Assembly: GCA_024274785.1 (NCBI GenBank)
Contig: JAJSAM010000027.1
Location: 1-64,000, forward strand
Source of the DNA: Planctomycetota bacterium
GTDB taxonomy: Bacteria; Planctomycetota; JAJSAM01
DNA: 64,000 nucleotides
Direction of reading: 5' to 3'
Part shown: one piece after another, positions 51,442 through 59,416 of the stretch
Numbering within the stretch: the first letter of the stretch is position 1
Layout of the letters: every line of letters starts with the position of its first letter
Made by a program: the position numbers and the translations under genes
The notes under the pieces: generated by a model
Told to the model about the DNA's origin: nothing
The model's input: the letters and a program-made list of their open reading frames with translations, nothing else
Databases searched by the model: none

Positions 51442-52613
51442 GACTCGAGCACGATCGCCGCGGCGGCGCCACCGGACGCAATCCCGGCGATCAGCACGCT
51501 CGAGAGTTCGAGATCTTCTGTGGGCGCACGCGGCAGGTTCATGCCGTGGCACTCCGGGATGGCGTCCTGAAGATCGGGAAGGCCCGGCGCCACCGCTTCC
51601 GTCAGGGCGATCACCCCGACGGCCGCGGCGAGGACGCCGGAACTGATGGACTCCCCGAACATACCCTTCGGTGCGGTGATCAACGGCGGTTCTCCTCCGG
51701 GAAAGTCCCGCAGCGCGCGGGCATGGGCCAGGTCCAGGTCTCGATCTCCGCTGGCTCCGCAGACCACCAGGCCGGGACTCGCCTGAGACTCCGCGCGGCA
51801 GTCCTCGATGCACGCGCGAAGCGCTGTCCCCGAGCGGTCCACCGTTTCCCCCGGGACCGGCGTTCCGAGCATTGCGCCGGCGGTCACCCGCGCCCGGCGG
51901 CGCTCCTTCCCGCCGCTCCCTTCGAGCAGGAGGAAGGTCACTCCCTCTCCCACGGCGGCTCCGGTGGACCGTTGGTCGAAGGGACAGGAGGGTTCACCCG
52001 ACGCGGCCACCTGACCCAGACCGGCGAGGTGCTGCGGCAGGAAGTTCGAGAACTCGTCGGCGCCGCCGACCAGGACTCGCTCCGCCCGGCCGCTTCGGAT
52101 CCAGTCCATTCCGAGCAGCAGGGCGATCTCGCCGGATACCTCTCGCTGGGAGACCGTGACGTTGGGTCCCCTGATCGAAAGGCGCATGGCCACCTGGCTG
52201 GCGATCGCGTTGGGGATGCTCGTCGAGAAGATCGCGGGGTTCGCCAGGTCCGGTCCGTCGACCAGCGTCTGCCGGAAGAACTCGTCGATGGACCGCGTGC
52301 AGCCGAGGCCGGTGCCGAGCGCGATCCCGGTGGTTTCCGGAAGATGTCCATCGTCCGGGATTCCAGCGGATTCGAGAGCCAGGTGCGCGGCCACGGTGGC
52401 GAGGAGGCCGATGCGGTTCATGCGCCTCGCCTTGATCGGACGGACCCACCGGGAGGAGTCGAACTCTCCGATGGCGGCCAGCGGCGAGGTGCAGTCCGGC
52501 GGTGCGCGATCCACCTGGGAGTCCGGCAATCCGAGCAGTGTCCGGAGCTCCGCATGGCCCGTCGCTCCGGGCAGCACGCATCCGATCCCGGTGATGTAGA
52601 CCGGCTCACTCAT
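51438..52613 (-). CDS. Ketosynthase-like chain-length factor, nucleophile lost (cluster CLF 2)
   Basis: The 391-residue thiolase-fold protein (MSEPVYITGIGCVLPGATGH, GTGLGCTRSIDEFFRQTLVD, GAAVGEGVTFLLLEGSG) lacks the catalytic Cys: the STACSSS position reads SQREVSG. The His motifs are lost too (KGMFGESISSGV). The same GExxSSGV signature is found in CLF 1, so the two are probably related beyond simple decay. It pairs with the complete KS immediately upstream. Two adjacent ATGs (52616, 52613) are possible starts, overlapping the KS gene's end. Confidence 0.86.
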   Translation of the reverse strand: MSEPVYITGIGCVLPGATGHAELRTLLGLPDSQVDRAPPDCTSPLAAIGEFDSSRWVRPIKARRMNRIGLLATVAAHLALESAGIPDDGHLPETTGIALGTGLGCTRSIDEFFRQTLVDGPDLANPAIFSTSIPNAIASQVAMRLSIRGPNVTVSQREVSGEIALLLGMDWIRSGRAERVLVGGADEFSNFLPQHLAGLGQVAASGEPSCPFDQRSTGAAVGEGVTFLLLEGSGGKERRRARVTAGAMLGTPVPGETVDRSGTALRACIEDCRAESQASPGLVVCGASGDRDLDLAHARALRDFPGGEPPLITAPKGMFGESISSGVLAAAVGVIALTEAVAPGLPDLQDAIPECHGMNLPRAPTEDLELSSVLIAGIASGGAAAAIVLES

Positions 52614-53811
52614 CATCGGGCGCTTGCAGGACGGTGGAGATGTTGTTGCCCCCTAACGAGAAGGCGTTGCTGAGGATTCGCACGGGCCGCGTGTCGCGCG
52701 CCATCAGCAGCACGTGAGGGGCCCGGCATTCCGGATCGACCTCCTCGAGGTTGGCGGTGGGGAAGACCACTCCCTCCTCCAGTTGCAGGATGGACGCCAG
52801 GATACCGAAGCCTCCCGCGGCGCCGAGGGTGTGTCCGATCGCGCCTTTCACTCCCGAGACGGTGACCTGGTCGAGGTGGTCCGCGAACACGGTCTGGATG
52901 CCCCGGATTTCCGCCACGTCGCCGGCCGGAGTGGCGGTGCCGTGGGCGTCCACGTGGTCGATCCCGGCTGCTGTGATTCCGGCGTCCCTTAGCGCCAGGT
53001 GCATGGTTCGGGCCGCCTCTCTTCCCGTAGGTTCCGGTGCGGTGATGTGGTGGTGGTCGCAGCAGAGGCCGTACCCGGTGAGAAACGCCAGGGGAGTGCG
53101 TCCTCGCTTCCGGGCGCGGCTCTCGCTCTCCAGCACGACGACGGCGGCCCCTTCACCGAGCACCAGTCCCCGCCGGCGGGAATCGAAGGGGCGGCAGAGC
53201 TCCGGGTCGAGGGCCATCAGCGAGTGGAATCCGGAGAACAGGGATTCCGAAGCAGCTTCCACGCCACCGGCCACGGCCACCTCCGCGCGTCCCGAGCGGA
53301 TCAGGTCGGCGGCGATGGCGATGGATACCGCGCTCGACGAGCAGGCGGTCGACACGGCCATTCGCGGGCCGGAGAGGCCGAGGTCGAGGGCAACGCTGTC
53401 CCCGGGGCTCGACAGCGTGCACCCGCGCAGGTTGCGGAAGTCCGGCGTGTGCTCGCCGAGAATCTGCTCCCGGCGCAGGCGCTCGACCGCCGTGGTGCCG
53501 CCGGCGCTGGATCCGATCAGCACCGCGGTGCGTTCTCCTGGAACCTGATCGCCGCCGAGTCCCGCGGAGTGAAGTGCCTCGCGTGCGGCCCACACTGCGA
53601 GGGCGTCGCAGCGGGTGGTCGCTTCCGGCAAGTCGGAGCATGGTGGGGCCTCGGCCATCACCTTCACCCGGTAGGGATCCGCGTTGAAGGAGCGGATCGG
53701 GCCAATCGCCGAAGCCCCGGAGCGAAGGCCCGCGCAAAGAGCCTTGACCCCGAGCCCGAAGCCGCTGACGGCTCCCATTCCGGTGATGGCGATTGCTGAT
53801 GATCCGGGCAT
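52606..53811 (-). CDS. Beta-ketoacyl-ACP synthase, catalytically complete (cluster KS 2)
   Basis: The 401-residue FabF-like enzyme has C157 in VSTACSSSAVSIA, H290 in DAHGTATPAGD and H327 in KGAIGHTLGAAGGF, so it is active by sequence. It opens the minus-strand operon KS-CLF-LPLAT, which runs head-on into the plus-strand cluster. Together with KS 1 it gives the locus two independent KS/CLF pairs, as in aryl-polyene and dialkylresorcinol-type clusters. The 5' side has 131 bp before the next, divergent gene. Confidence 0.93.
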   Translation of the reverse strand: MPGSSAIAITGMGAVSGFGLGVKALCAGLRSGASAIGPIRSFNADPYRVKVMAEAPPCSDLPEATTRCDALAVWAAREALHSAGLGGDQVPGERTAVLIGSSAGGTTAVERLRREQILGEHTPDFRNLRGCTLSSPGDSVALDLGLSGPRMAVSTACSSSAVSIAIAADLIRSGRAEVAVAGGVEAASESLFSGFHSLMALDPELCRPFDSRRRGLVLGEGAAVVVLESESRARKRGRTPLAFLTGYGLCCDHHHITAPEPTGREAARTMHLALRDAGITAAGIDHVDAHGTATPAGDVAEIRGIQTVFADHLDQVTVSGVKGAIGHTLGAAGGFGILASILQLEEGVVFPTANLEEVDPECRAPHVLLMARDTRPVRILSNAFSLGGNNISTVLQAPDDE

Positions 53812-53889
53812 CGCCCCGAGCTTATCCGGCCACCGGGCAGATAGGCAACGGGTCCCGCCGGGACGCAGGCATCGAGCTTGATCGCTGCA

Positions 53890-53919
53890 TTGAGTTTGCG
53901 GGCTTGTGCGTGGTATGGT
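53890..53919 (+). promoter_or_regulatory. Candidate promoter of the DUF2846 gene
   Basis: TTGAGT (53890-53895), an 18-nt spacer and TATGGT (53914-53919) preceded by TGG (extended -10 look) lie 23 bp before the ATG. Confidence 0.4.
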
Positions 53920-53942
53920 CGCTGTCGGGAACGCAGGATCTC

Positions 53943-54393
53943 ATGAGCAAGTTGGCGTTGTTTCTGCCGCTGTCTCTTCTCCTCGTGGCCTGTGCCGGCT
54001 CCAGTGGCTACATGAAACCGGGGGGGATGCGCCCCACCGAGCCTCCCCCGGGAATGGCGTTGGTGTACATCCTGAGGCCGACCGGATTCTTCGGCGTCGG
54101 CAGTGATTTCCAGGTCTGGGATGGGAACAACTGCATCGGGGTGGCGTTGGCGAACAAGTGTTTCGCCTACACTTGCGCTCCGGGGCGGCACTTCTTCATG
54201 TTCATCGCTGAGAACAACGTGGGGATCGACGCGGATCTGAGCGCGGGACCTGACCTACGAGGAACCGCGCACCGCTCTACTGGTCCAGTGGCAGACCGGC
54301 AGGCAGGCGAACGCTGAGAAGATCATGGCCATACTCCGGAGTCCCGAGGGTCGGGAGTATGTGAAGCAGTTGCCCTCCAGCGCGGGAAGGTAG
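53943..54393 (+). pseudogene. DUF2846-like lipoprotein, frameshifted
   Basis: ATG 53943 starts a lipoprotein (LALFLPLSLLLVACAG, lipobox LLVAC) with a DUF2846-like core (GMALVYILRPTGFFGVGSDF, CIGVALANKCFAYTCAPGRH). Near 54243-54250 the coding signal moves to the next frame and continues TYEEPRTALLVQWQTGRQAN, EKIMAILRSPEGREYVKQL to TAG 54391-54393. In the original frame the tail (GPDLRGTAHRSTGPVADRQA) looks like nonsense. A single-base indel therefore splits an otherwise intact gene of about 150 codons. It may be a true mutation or an assembly error. No slippery sequence for programmed shifting is evident. Confidence 0.7.
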
Positions 54394-54518
54394 CTCCCTC
54401 CACTGGTGTGTCCGGGGGGGGCGGCACTCAGCCTGAGTCGGCCTGGTTTTCCATGTGCGCCCCTCTCGCAGACCGGTACCACTGGAGCCGGAGGCTGGAG
54501 TTGTGCGAGAATCACTCC

Positions 54519-55319
54519 ATGATCTTCTCTTTCTTCCGCCGCCGCCGCCGCCGGGCCCTGCTCGCTCTGCCCTTTCCCGAGGAGTGGGTTCCGTGGCTGC
54601 TCGAGCTGCCCTTCTACCAGGGGCTCGATGACGGGGAGCGGGAGCGGCTGCACGGCATCCTGCGGGTCATCATCGCGGAGAAGGAGTGGGAGGGGTGTGC
54701 CGGGTTCGAGATCACCGACGAGGTCAAGGTGGTCATCGCCGCGCAGGCCGCGCTGCTCGTGCTCTCGATCGAGCACGACTACTTCCGGCGCGTGAAGACC
54801 ATCCTCGTCTATCCCAGTGCCTACGACACCGGGCGGCCGAGGGGGCAGGGCGGGATCATCGTCGAGGAAGGCGCCGGGACCCACCTCGGGGAGGCCTGGT
54901 ACCGGGGACCGGTGATCCTCTCCTGGGACTCGGTGCGGTACGGCGCGGAAGACCCGAGGGATGCCCACAACCTCGTCCTGCACGAGTTCGCGCACAAGCT
55001 CGACATGATGGACGGGACCATCGACGGCACTCCGCCGCTGACGGACAAGAAGGCCTACCGGGAGTGGGCGCGGGTCATGACCGAGGAGTACGAGACGCTT
55101 CGGGGGAAGGCGAAGAAGGGGAAGCGCTCGGTGCTCGATCGTTACGGGGCCACGAACGAGGCGGAGTTCTTCGCCGTCGCCGTGGAGACGTTCTTCGAGA
55201 AGCCGTTGCAGATGGAAAAGCGCCACCTGGAGCTCTACGAGTTGCTCCGGGAGTACTTCAAACAGGATCCGGCCCAACGCCTGCGGCGCGCGGCGGCGGA
55301 GGATGCGAACGACGTGTAA
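54519..55319 (+). CDS. mtfA: MtfA-type zinc-dependent peptidase
   Basis: The 266-residue protein matches the Mlc titration factor A family: FPEEWVPWLLELPFYQGLDD, GFEITDEVKVVIAAQAALLV, VYPSAYDTGRPRGQGG, PVILSWDSVRYGAEDPRDAH and the zinc site NLVLHEFAHKLDMMDG (H155, E156, H159). YGATNEAEFFAVAVETFFEK supplies the third zinc-ligand region. E. coli MtfA binds the repressor Mlc and cleaves peptides; Mlc is not seen here, so a general peptidase role is safer. ATG 54519 has no strong Shine-Dalgarno; the frame extends upstream without family similarity. Confidence 0.9.
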   Translation: MIFSFFRRRRRRALLALPFPEEWVPWLLELPFYQGLDDGERERLHGILRVIIAEKEWEGCAGFEITDEVKVVIAAQAALLVLSIEHDYFRRVKTILVYPSAYDTGRPRGQGGIIVEEGAGTHLGEAWYRGPVILSWDSVRYGAEDPRDAHNLVLHEFAHKLDMMDGTIDGTPPLTDKKAYREWARVMTEEYETLRGKAKKGKRSVLDRYGATNEAEFFAVAVETFFEKPLQMEKRHLELYELLREYFKQDPAQRLRRAAAEDANDV

Positions 55320-55402
55320 ATTGACTCGCTGCGGGTGCGGCGCTACACCATCCGTCTGCCGAGGCAGGAATCGTTCATCCTCACCCCCGATAGGAGTACC
55401 CC

Positions 55403-55795
55403 ATGCCGAAGATCAACTACGCCACCGGGATCACCGACGAGATGAGAGAGGCGAAGCGCGACTACGTGGACCGTCACACGCCGCATGTCGTCGCCCCGGC
55501 CACCGCGAAGAAGGGCGAGATCGTCGTCGTCAGCGTGAAGATGGGTGCCGACTACGTCCACCCGGACGCCGACGATCACCACATCCAGCGTCTGCAGCTC
55601 TTCGACCGCGACCGCCTGCTCGCCACCACCATCTACGAGCCGGGCGCCACCACCGCGGGCATGGAGGAGGCGAAGGGTTTCACTACCGCGTCGTTCGCCA
55701 TCTCGCTGGCGAAGAGCGCGAAGCTCACCGCGCTGACCTACTGCACCAGGCACGGTCTGTGGATGAGCGAAGAGGCTGCTGTCGAGGTGGCTTGA
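55403..55795 (+). CDS. Superoxide reductase (neelaredoxin/desulfoferrodoxin-type)
   Basis: The 130-residue protein is a one-iron superoxide reductase without an N-terminal desulforedoxin domain. The iron site is visible: H25 in DRHTPHV (the EKHVP position, here D-R-H-T-P), H53 and H59 in HPDADDHHI, and C114/H117 in CTRHGLW. It reduces superoxide to hydrogen peroxide, which the window's rubrerythrin or peroxiredoxin could then remove. The usual Glu-Lys before the first His is Asp-Arg; the basic residue is kept. ATG 55403 follows GATAGGAGTACCCC. A strong hairpin follows. Confidence 0.9.
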   Translation: MPKINYATGITDEMREAKRDYVDRHTPHVVAPATAKKGEIVVVSVKMGADYVHPDADDHHIQRLQLFDRDRLLATTIYEPGATTAGMEEAKGFTTASFAISLAKSAKLTALTYCTRHGLWMSEEAAVEVA

Positions 55796-55845
55796 CCACC
55801 TGGAGGGACGACCTCCGGGCGTCCGCGATCGCCTTGCGGGAACCC

Positions 55846-55880
55846 GAAAGCCCCTGCTTGCCTTCCGGGTGGGGGCTTTC
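55846..55880 (+). terminator. Terminator-like hairpin after superoxide reductase
   Basis: GAAAGCCCC (55846-55854) pairs perfectly with GGGGCTTTC (55872-55880) around a 17-nt loop. No long T-run follows, but the position, 51 bp after the stop, suits termination. Confidence 0.6.
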
Positions 55881-55937
55881 TGATTCCGATCGCGACCCAC
55901 TGCCGGCGAACGCCCCTTGACCCATCGCCGCGCCGGC

Positions 55938-56391
55938 CTACGCCCATCTCTTGCCGGCCACGCCCGACCAGGGGAGGATCTGCGTGTTCCGGCGACGGTG
56001 GCGGCTGTCGCCCCCGTACACGAGGTACCTCTCGAATTCGTACCCTTCGATGCGGGCCGTCACTTTCTCCTCGAGGAGGTCCAGACCCCGGAAGAAGGAT
56101 CGGTTTACCGTCCGGCCCGCCTTGATCTCCAGCGCCGGGATCCGGTTCCCCCGCTCGATGATCAGGTCCACTTCCGTCTTCAGGTGCTCCCCGATCGAAG
56201 AGAGCGGGGAACCCACCGGGGAACATCGCCTGGTCCAGGTTCTCCGGCGGATCGGGAAATCGCCGTAATTCGTCCAGGCTGCAAGGCAGCAGGTGGAACA
56301 TGGCGGTGCGGCCGGCGATAGACTGCGAGATCGTGTCCATGAGGGCGAAGTGGGTCGACCCTCCATTGCGGCAGGGCCGCGCTGTGTTCAA
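55938..56391 (-). pseudogene. Decayed AAA ATPase with DUF4143-like C-terminus
   Basis: On the minus strand, one frame (from about 56355 down) carries HFALMDTISQSIAGRTAMFH and LLPCSLDELRRFPDPPENLD, the end of a DUF4143-type AAA ATPase core. Another frame carries HLKTEVDLIIERGNRIPALE, IKAGRTVNRSFFRGLDLLEE and YLVYGGDSRHRRRNTQILPW, its typical C-terminus, ending at 55938. The N-terminal ATPase half and the middle are missing, and there is a frameshift between the pieces. The 5' edge is formed by dispersed repeat family 1 (56352-56384). Confidence 0.75.
56352..56384 (+). repeat. Dispersed repeat family 1, core copy at the ATPase break
   Basis: This 33-bp copy starts GGGTCGACCCTCCATTGCGG and ends GCAGGGCCGCGCTG, nearly identical to 27097-27127 (other strand). 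Its GTCGAC end points into the truncated ATPase, the same polarity as at the glycosyltransferase remnant. Confidence 0.75.
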
Positions 56392-56416
56392 TTCCGTGGA
56401 ATCGACGTACTCCGGG

Positions 56417-57298
56417 TCAGCTTCGCCGGAACACCGCGCAAACCACCGGCGGCCCTTCGCGATGCCGGTCGGACGGTAGCGCCTTCGCGGTCACCCGGAG
56501 GATCTCCCGGCGCGGGCCGAGGGCGTACTCCTCGCGGGCGACGACTTCTTTCTTCGTGAGCGATGCGCGGTACACCGCGGATGTCTCCGGGACCGACTTG
56601 CCGGCCGGGAAGAGGAAGGGGAAGCCCGGCCCCTTGAAGACCCTTCGCACCCGGTAGGTGACCTGGCGCCGAGGATCGCTCCCGCGGTCGCTCGGGCGTG
56701 CGGCGAAATCGAACAGTCCGGCGGCGGCGGGGCCTTCCTCGGTTTCGAGGAGGCGCAGTGAGGCGGCTTCGAGGGAGGCGCGGTAGGCGTCGGCCAGGGT
56801 GAAGATCGTCTCCGGGTGAAAACCCTGGCGCTCGCGGAGTTTCGTGAGATCGGCCGAGGGCATCATGAGTTCCGCAGCGCCCAGATCGCAGGCCCGCTCG
56901 AGTTCCCGGGCTTCTTCGGTGGCGTAGACCTCCCGGCAGGTGGTGCGGAACTGGTACTCGCCCTCGCGCTCAAAGACCAGGTGTGCCAGCTCGTGGGCGA
57001 TGGAGAAGGCGACGCGCGCCCGGGAGCGGATCCTGCTGTTGACGCCGATAATCGGTCGGCCGGCGATTTCGAAGAGAAGCGCATCCCAATCCACCCGCTC
57101 GGTGGTGGTTCGCTTGACCGGTACCCCGATGGCTCTCGCACAGCGCTCCGGGTCGTAGGGCGGTGGGTTGAAACCGGGGTCGACCTCCCTCACCGTTTTG
57201 ATGAGGTGTTGGATGCGGGACGTGGCCAGGCCGCGCGCCTCGTCCGGATTCCCGGCGGGGAAAGGCACCGCGTCTTCGATCCAGGGGTGGTTCTGCAC
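56417..57298 (-). CDS. ImmA/IrrE-family metallopeptidase
   Basis: The 293-residue protein has the ImmA/IrrE zinc site VAFSIAHELAHLVFEREGE (HExxH) with a downstream acidic region ERACDLGAAELMMPSADL as third-ligand candidate. The C-terminal half (about 190-293) is a basic domain of unknown type. ImmA-like peptidases cleave or inactivate a partner XRE repressor, and such a repressor is encoded immediately upstream with a 10-bp gap. GTG 57298 is the start. Confidence 0.85.
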   Translation of the reverse strand: MQNHPWIEDAVPFPAGNPDEARGLATSRIQHLIKTVREVDPGFNPPPYDPERCARAIGVPVKRTTTERVDWDALLFEIAGRPIIGVNSRIRSRARVAFSIAHELAHLVFEREGEYQFRTTCREVYATEEARELERACDLGAAELMMPSADLTKLRERQGFHPETIFTLADAYRASLEAASLRLLETEEGPAAAGLFDFAARPSDRGSDPRRQVTYRVRRVFKGPGFPFLFPAGKSVPETSAVYRASLTKKEVVAREEYALGPRREILRVTAKALPSDRHREGPPVVCAVFRRS

Positions 57299-57308
57299 GT
57301 CGTCGTTC

Positions 57309-57719
57309 CTATTCGATCACTCGCTTGATGAACTCATACAGCAGCTCGAAGTCCTTGTCCGTCTTCGGCGGGGTGCCCCGGTACTGGATCCCCGTCAGCA
57401 TGTCCACGTCATCCTCGGTGAGCGGCTCGCCGGCACGCTTCTTCCGGGCCGCGAACCTCTTCAAACCGTCCGGCAGGGGGACTTTTCTCCGGTCCCTCTT
57501 CGGGTTTTCTCCGAGGAGATCGGCGACCGGCACCTCGAGCCCGGCGGCCAGTTTGCGCACCGCTTCGACCGAGGGATTGTTGGCCTCACCCCGCTCGAGC
57601 TGGGAGAGGTAGCCCTTGCTCACCTCGCAGCGCCTCGCCAGTTCCCCGAGTCCCAGACCGCGGTCGGTGCGCAGTCGGTGCAGCCGCTGCCCCAGGCTTA
57701 CTCGCTCGTCGTTGGTCAA
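57309..57719 (-). CDS. XRE-family helix-turn-helix repressor
   Basis: The 136-residue protein begins with a Cro/cI-type helix-turn-helix: LGQRLHRLRTDRGLGLGELA, RRCEVSKGYLSQLERGEANN, VEAVRKLAAGLEVPVADLLG. The C-terminal half is acidic and has no protease domain. TTG 57719 lies after GGGAGGACACCTC and gives the normal N-terminus. It probably represses itself and the divergent helicase operon through the inverted TGTTCTC boxes at 57735-57824, with the ImmA partner relieving repression. Confidence 0.87.
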   Translation of the reverse strand: MTNDERVSLGQRLHRLRTDRGLGLGELARRCEVSKGYLSQLERGEANNPSVEAVRKLAAGLEVPVADLLGENPKRDRRKVPLPDGLKRFAARKKRAGEPLTEDDVDMLTGIQYRGTPPKTDKDFELLYEFIKRVIE

Positions 57720-57734
57720 GAGGTGTCCTCCCGA

Positions 57735-57824
57735 TGTTCTCCACACCATACGGTTGTTTTTTGTGGGAAACAAGGCTCTTGACAGGGTGTTCTCTGTCGA
57801 ATACGGTGTTTGCTGTAGAGAACA
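57735..57824. promoter_or_regulatory. Operator-like boxes between repressor and helicase genes
   Basis: TGTTCTCC (57735-57742), TGTTCTCT (57788-57795) and the exact complement AGAGAACA (57817-57824) lie in the 122-bp divergent region; the last two are a perfect 8-bp inverted pair. TTGTTT/AAACAA (57754-57773) forms another inverted repeat. The arrangement resembles a phage-type operator set. Confidence 0.5.
57779..57807 (+). promoter_or_regulatory. Promoter of the helicase operon
   Basis: A perfect -35 TTGACA (57779-57784) is followed, after a 17-nt spacer, by TACGGT (57802-57807). The spacer contains one operator-like box and the other lies just after the -10, so repressor binding would block it. 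Confidence 0.6.
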
Positions 57825-57841
57825 GAGCGGGTGGGCGAGTC

Positions 57842-59416
57842 ATGGAAATCAGAAACCAGCGGATCGAGATCAGGGTGGGGAACGTCGAAATGCGGCTTTG
57901 CGGGCCGGTTCCGCGGCAGCTACTCGACCGGGAGTTGAACCCTCATCTCCCCGCCTGGCAACCGGAGACGGGTACGCCCATGGCACGGGTCTATGAGCCC
58001 GAGAACGCCACGGTGCTGACCGGCGCACTCAGCAAGTTGAAGCGCGTGCTGCGCGGCGCCGGGGTGCTGTATCACCTGAAGGACGTGCGCTCCGCGGGTC
58101 GGCCCTGCGTCAACTTCCACTTCTTCGGTCCGGTTCTGCGCCCCTACCAGGAGGACGTGATCGACGTGGCGCTCCGCATCGGGCACGGGATCATCGACAT
58201 CGGCACCGGTGGGGGGAAAACGCTGCTTGCCGCGGCGATCACCGCCATGTTGCGCCGGCCGACGCTCTACGTGGTGACGACCCGCACCCTCCTGCATCAG
58301 ACGCGGGAAAACCTGGGCACGTTCCTTGGCATCACACCGGGGGAAGTGGGGGACGGGCGTCGGACGATCTCGACCGTCACCGTGGCCCTCGCGCAGAGTC
58401 TCACCGGGGGAGATGTGGACCTGACGCCGTTTGAGGGGGGCACGCTGGTGTGGGACGAAGGCCATCACGCTGCCGCGCAGAGCTGGCAGAGCCTGATCCG
58501 CCGCATTGCCCCCCGCTACCACTACTACCTGTCCGCGGTGCCTTATCGGAATGGAGGGGACCAGGTGGTGCTCGACGCCCTGGCGGGGCCACGACTCACC
58601 GGGGGGGCCTACTCCGCCCGGTTCCTGATCGAGCGGGGCTTTGCCTGTCCGGTCGAGGTCCGGGTGGAGACGTGCCGTATTGAAGCGGAGATGCGGGAGC
58701 GGACGTTCGCCACGCTGTACCGGGAGTTCATCGTCGGTAACCGGGAGCGGAACGGGATCATCTCGAGTCTTGTCCGCGAGCAGGTCGGGGAGGGCCGGTC
58801 GGTGCTGGTGCTGGTGGATCACGTCCGCCATGGTGAGTTGCTTCAGAAGGGGATCGGCAGCCGCTCCGAGTTTGTCTGCGGCGCTACGGGGACAAGGCGC
58901 TTGACGAACCAGGTGAAGCGGTTTGCCGAGGGGAGGCTTCCGTGTCTCATCGCCACGTCCGCATTGTTCCAGGAGGGCGTTTCGATCGACGGGATCGAGG
59001 TGCTCGTGCAGGCCGGGGGGCTCAAGTCGAGGAGCAAGGTCATCCAGGCGATCGGCCGGGGCATGCGGAAGGCAAAGGGCAAGGACTCCTGCCTGTACGT
59101 GGATTTCCTGGACGACGACGAGTCCGGGTACCTGCGTGGTCACTCCCTCGAGCGCCTGCGTGTGCTGAAGGAGGAGGGATTCGATGTCCCGTCGGTTTCG
59201 CGGCCCCGGCTCGACCTGGGGAGTGGAGAGGCGGTGCCTCCGGTGTGGTCCCACGTTGCCGGGAGCAACCGATTCGTGCTGATGGGGTCCGACGGAAGGG
59301 TGCGAAAACGGGCGGTCTGCCTCGACCGGCGCCCCGTCCCCGCCCGCTATTGCGAGAAGTGCAGGAACCGAAGACCGTGCCAGGAAGGAGGGACGATCAC
59401 ATGGCAAGAAGGATAG
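57842..59416 (+). CDS. DEAD/DEAH-box (SF2) helicase, phage-like
   Basis: The 524-residue protein is an SF2 helicase: PYQEDVIDVALR (Q-like), Walker A GTGGGKT (121-127), DEGH box (205-208 in TLVWDEGHH), SAVPYR (motif III), and motif VI IQAIGRGMRKAKGK. A cysteine cluster ends the chain (ARYCEKCRNRRPCQEG). The first about 95 residues are a separate N-terminal domain as in phage UvsW-like or type III restriction-like helicases. No nuclease domain is attached. ATG 57842 lies 34 bp after the promoter -10. Its last 16 nt overlap the next gene. Confidence 0.88.
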   Translation: MEIRNQRIEIRVGNVEMRLCGPVPRQLLDRELNPHLPAWQPETGTPMARVYEPENATVLTGALSKLKRVLRGAGVLYHLKDVRSAGRPCVNFHFFGPVLRPYQEDVIDVALRIGHGIIDIGTGGGKTLLAAAITAMLRRPTLYVVTTRTLLHQTRENLGTFLGITPGEVGDGRRTISTVTVALAQSLTGGDVDLTPFEGGTLVWDEGHHAAAQSWQSLIRRIAPRYHYYLSAVPYRNGGDQVVLDALAGPRLTGGAYSARFLIERGFACPVEVRVETCRIEAEMRERTFATLYREFIVGNRERNGIISSLVREQVGEGRSVLVLVDHVRHGELLQKGIGSRSEFVCGATGTRRLTNQVKRFAEGRLPCLIATSALFQEGVSIDGIEVLVQAGGLKSRSKVIQAIGRGMRKAKGKDSCLYVDFLDDDESGYLRGHSLERLRVLKEEGFDVPSVSRPRLDLGSGEAVPPVWSHVAGSNRFVLMGSDGRVRKRAVCLDRRPVPARYCEKCRNRRPCQEGGTITWQEG

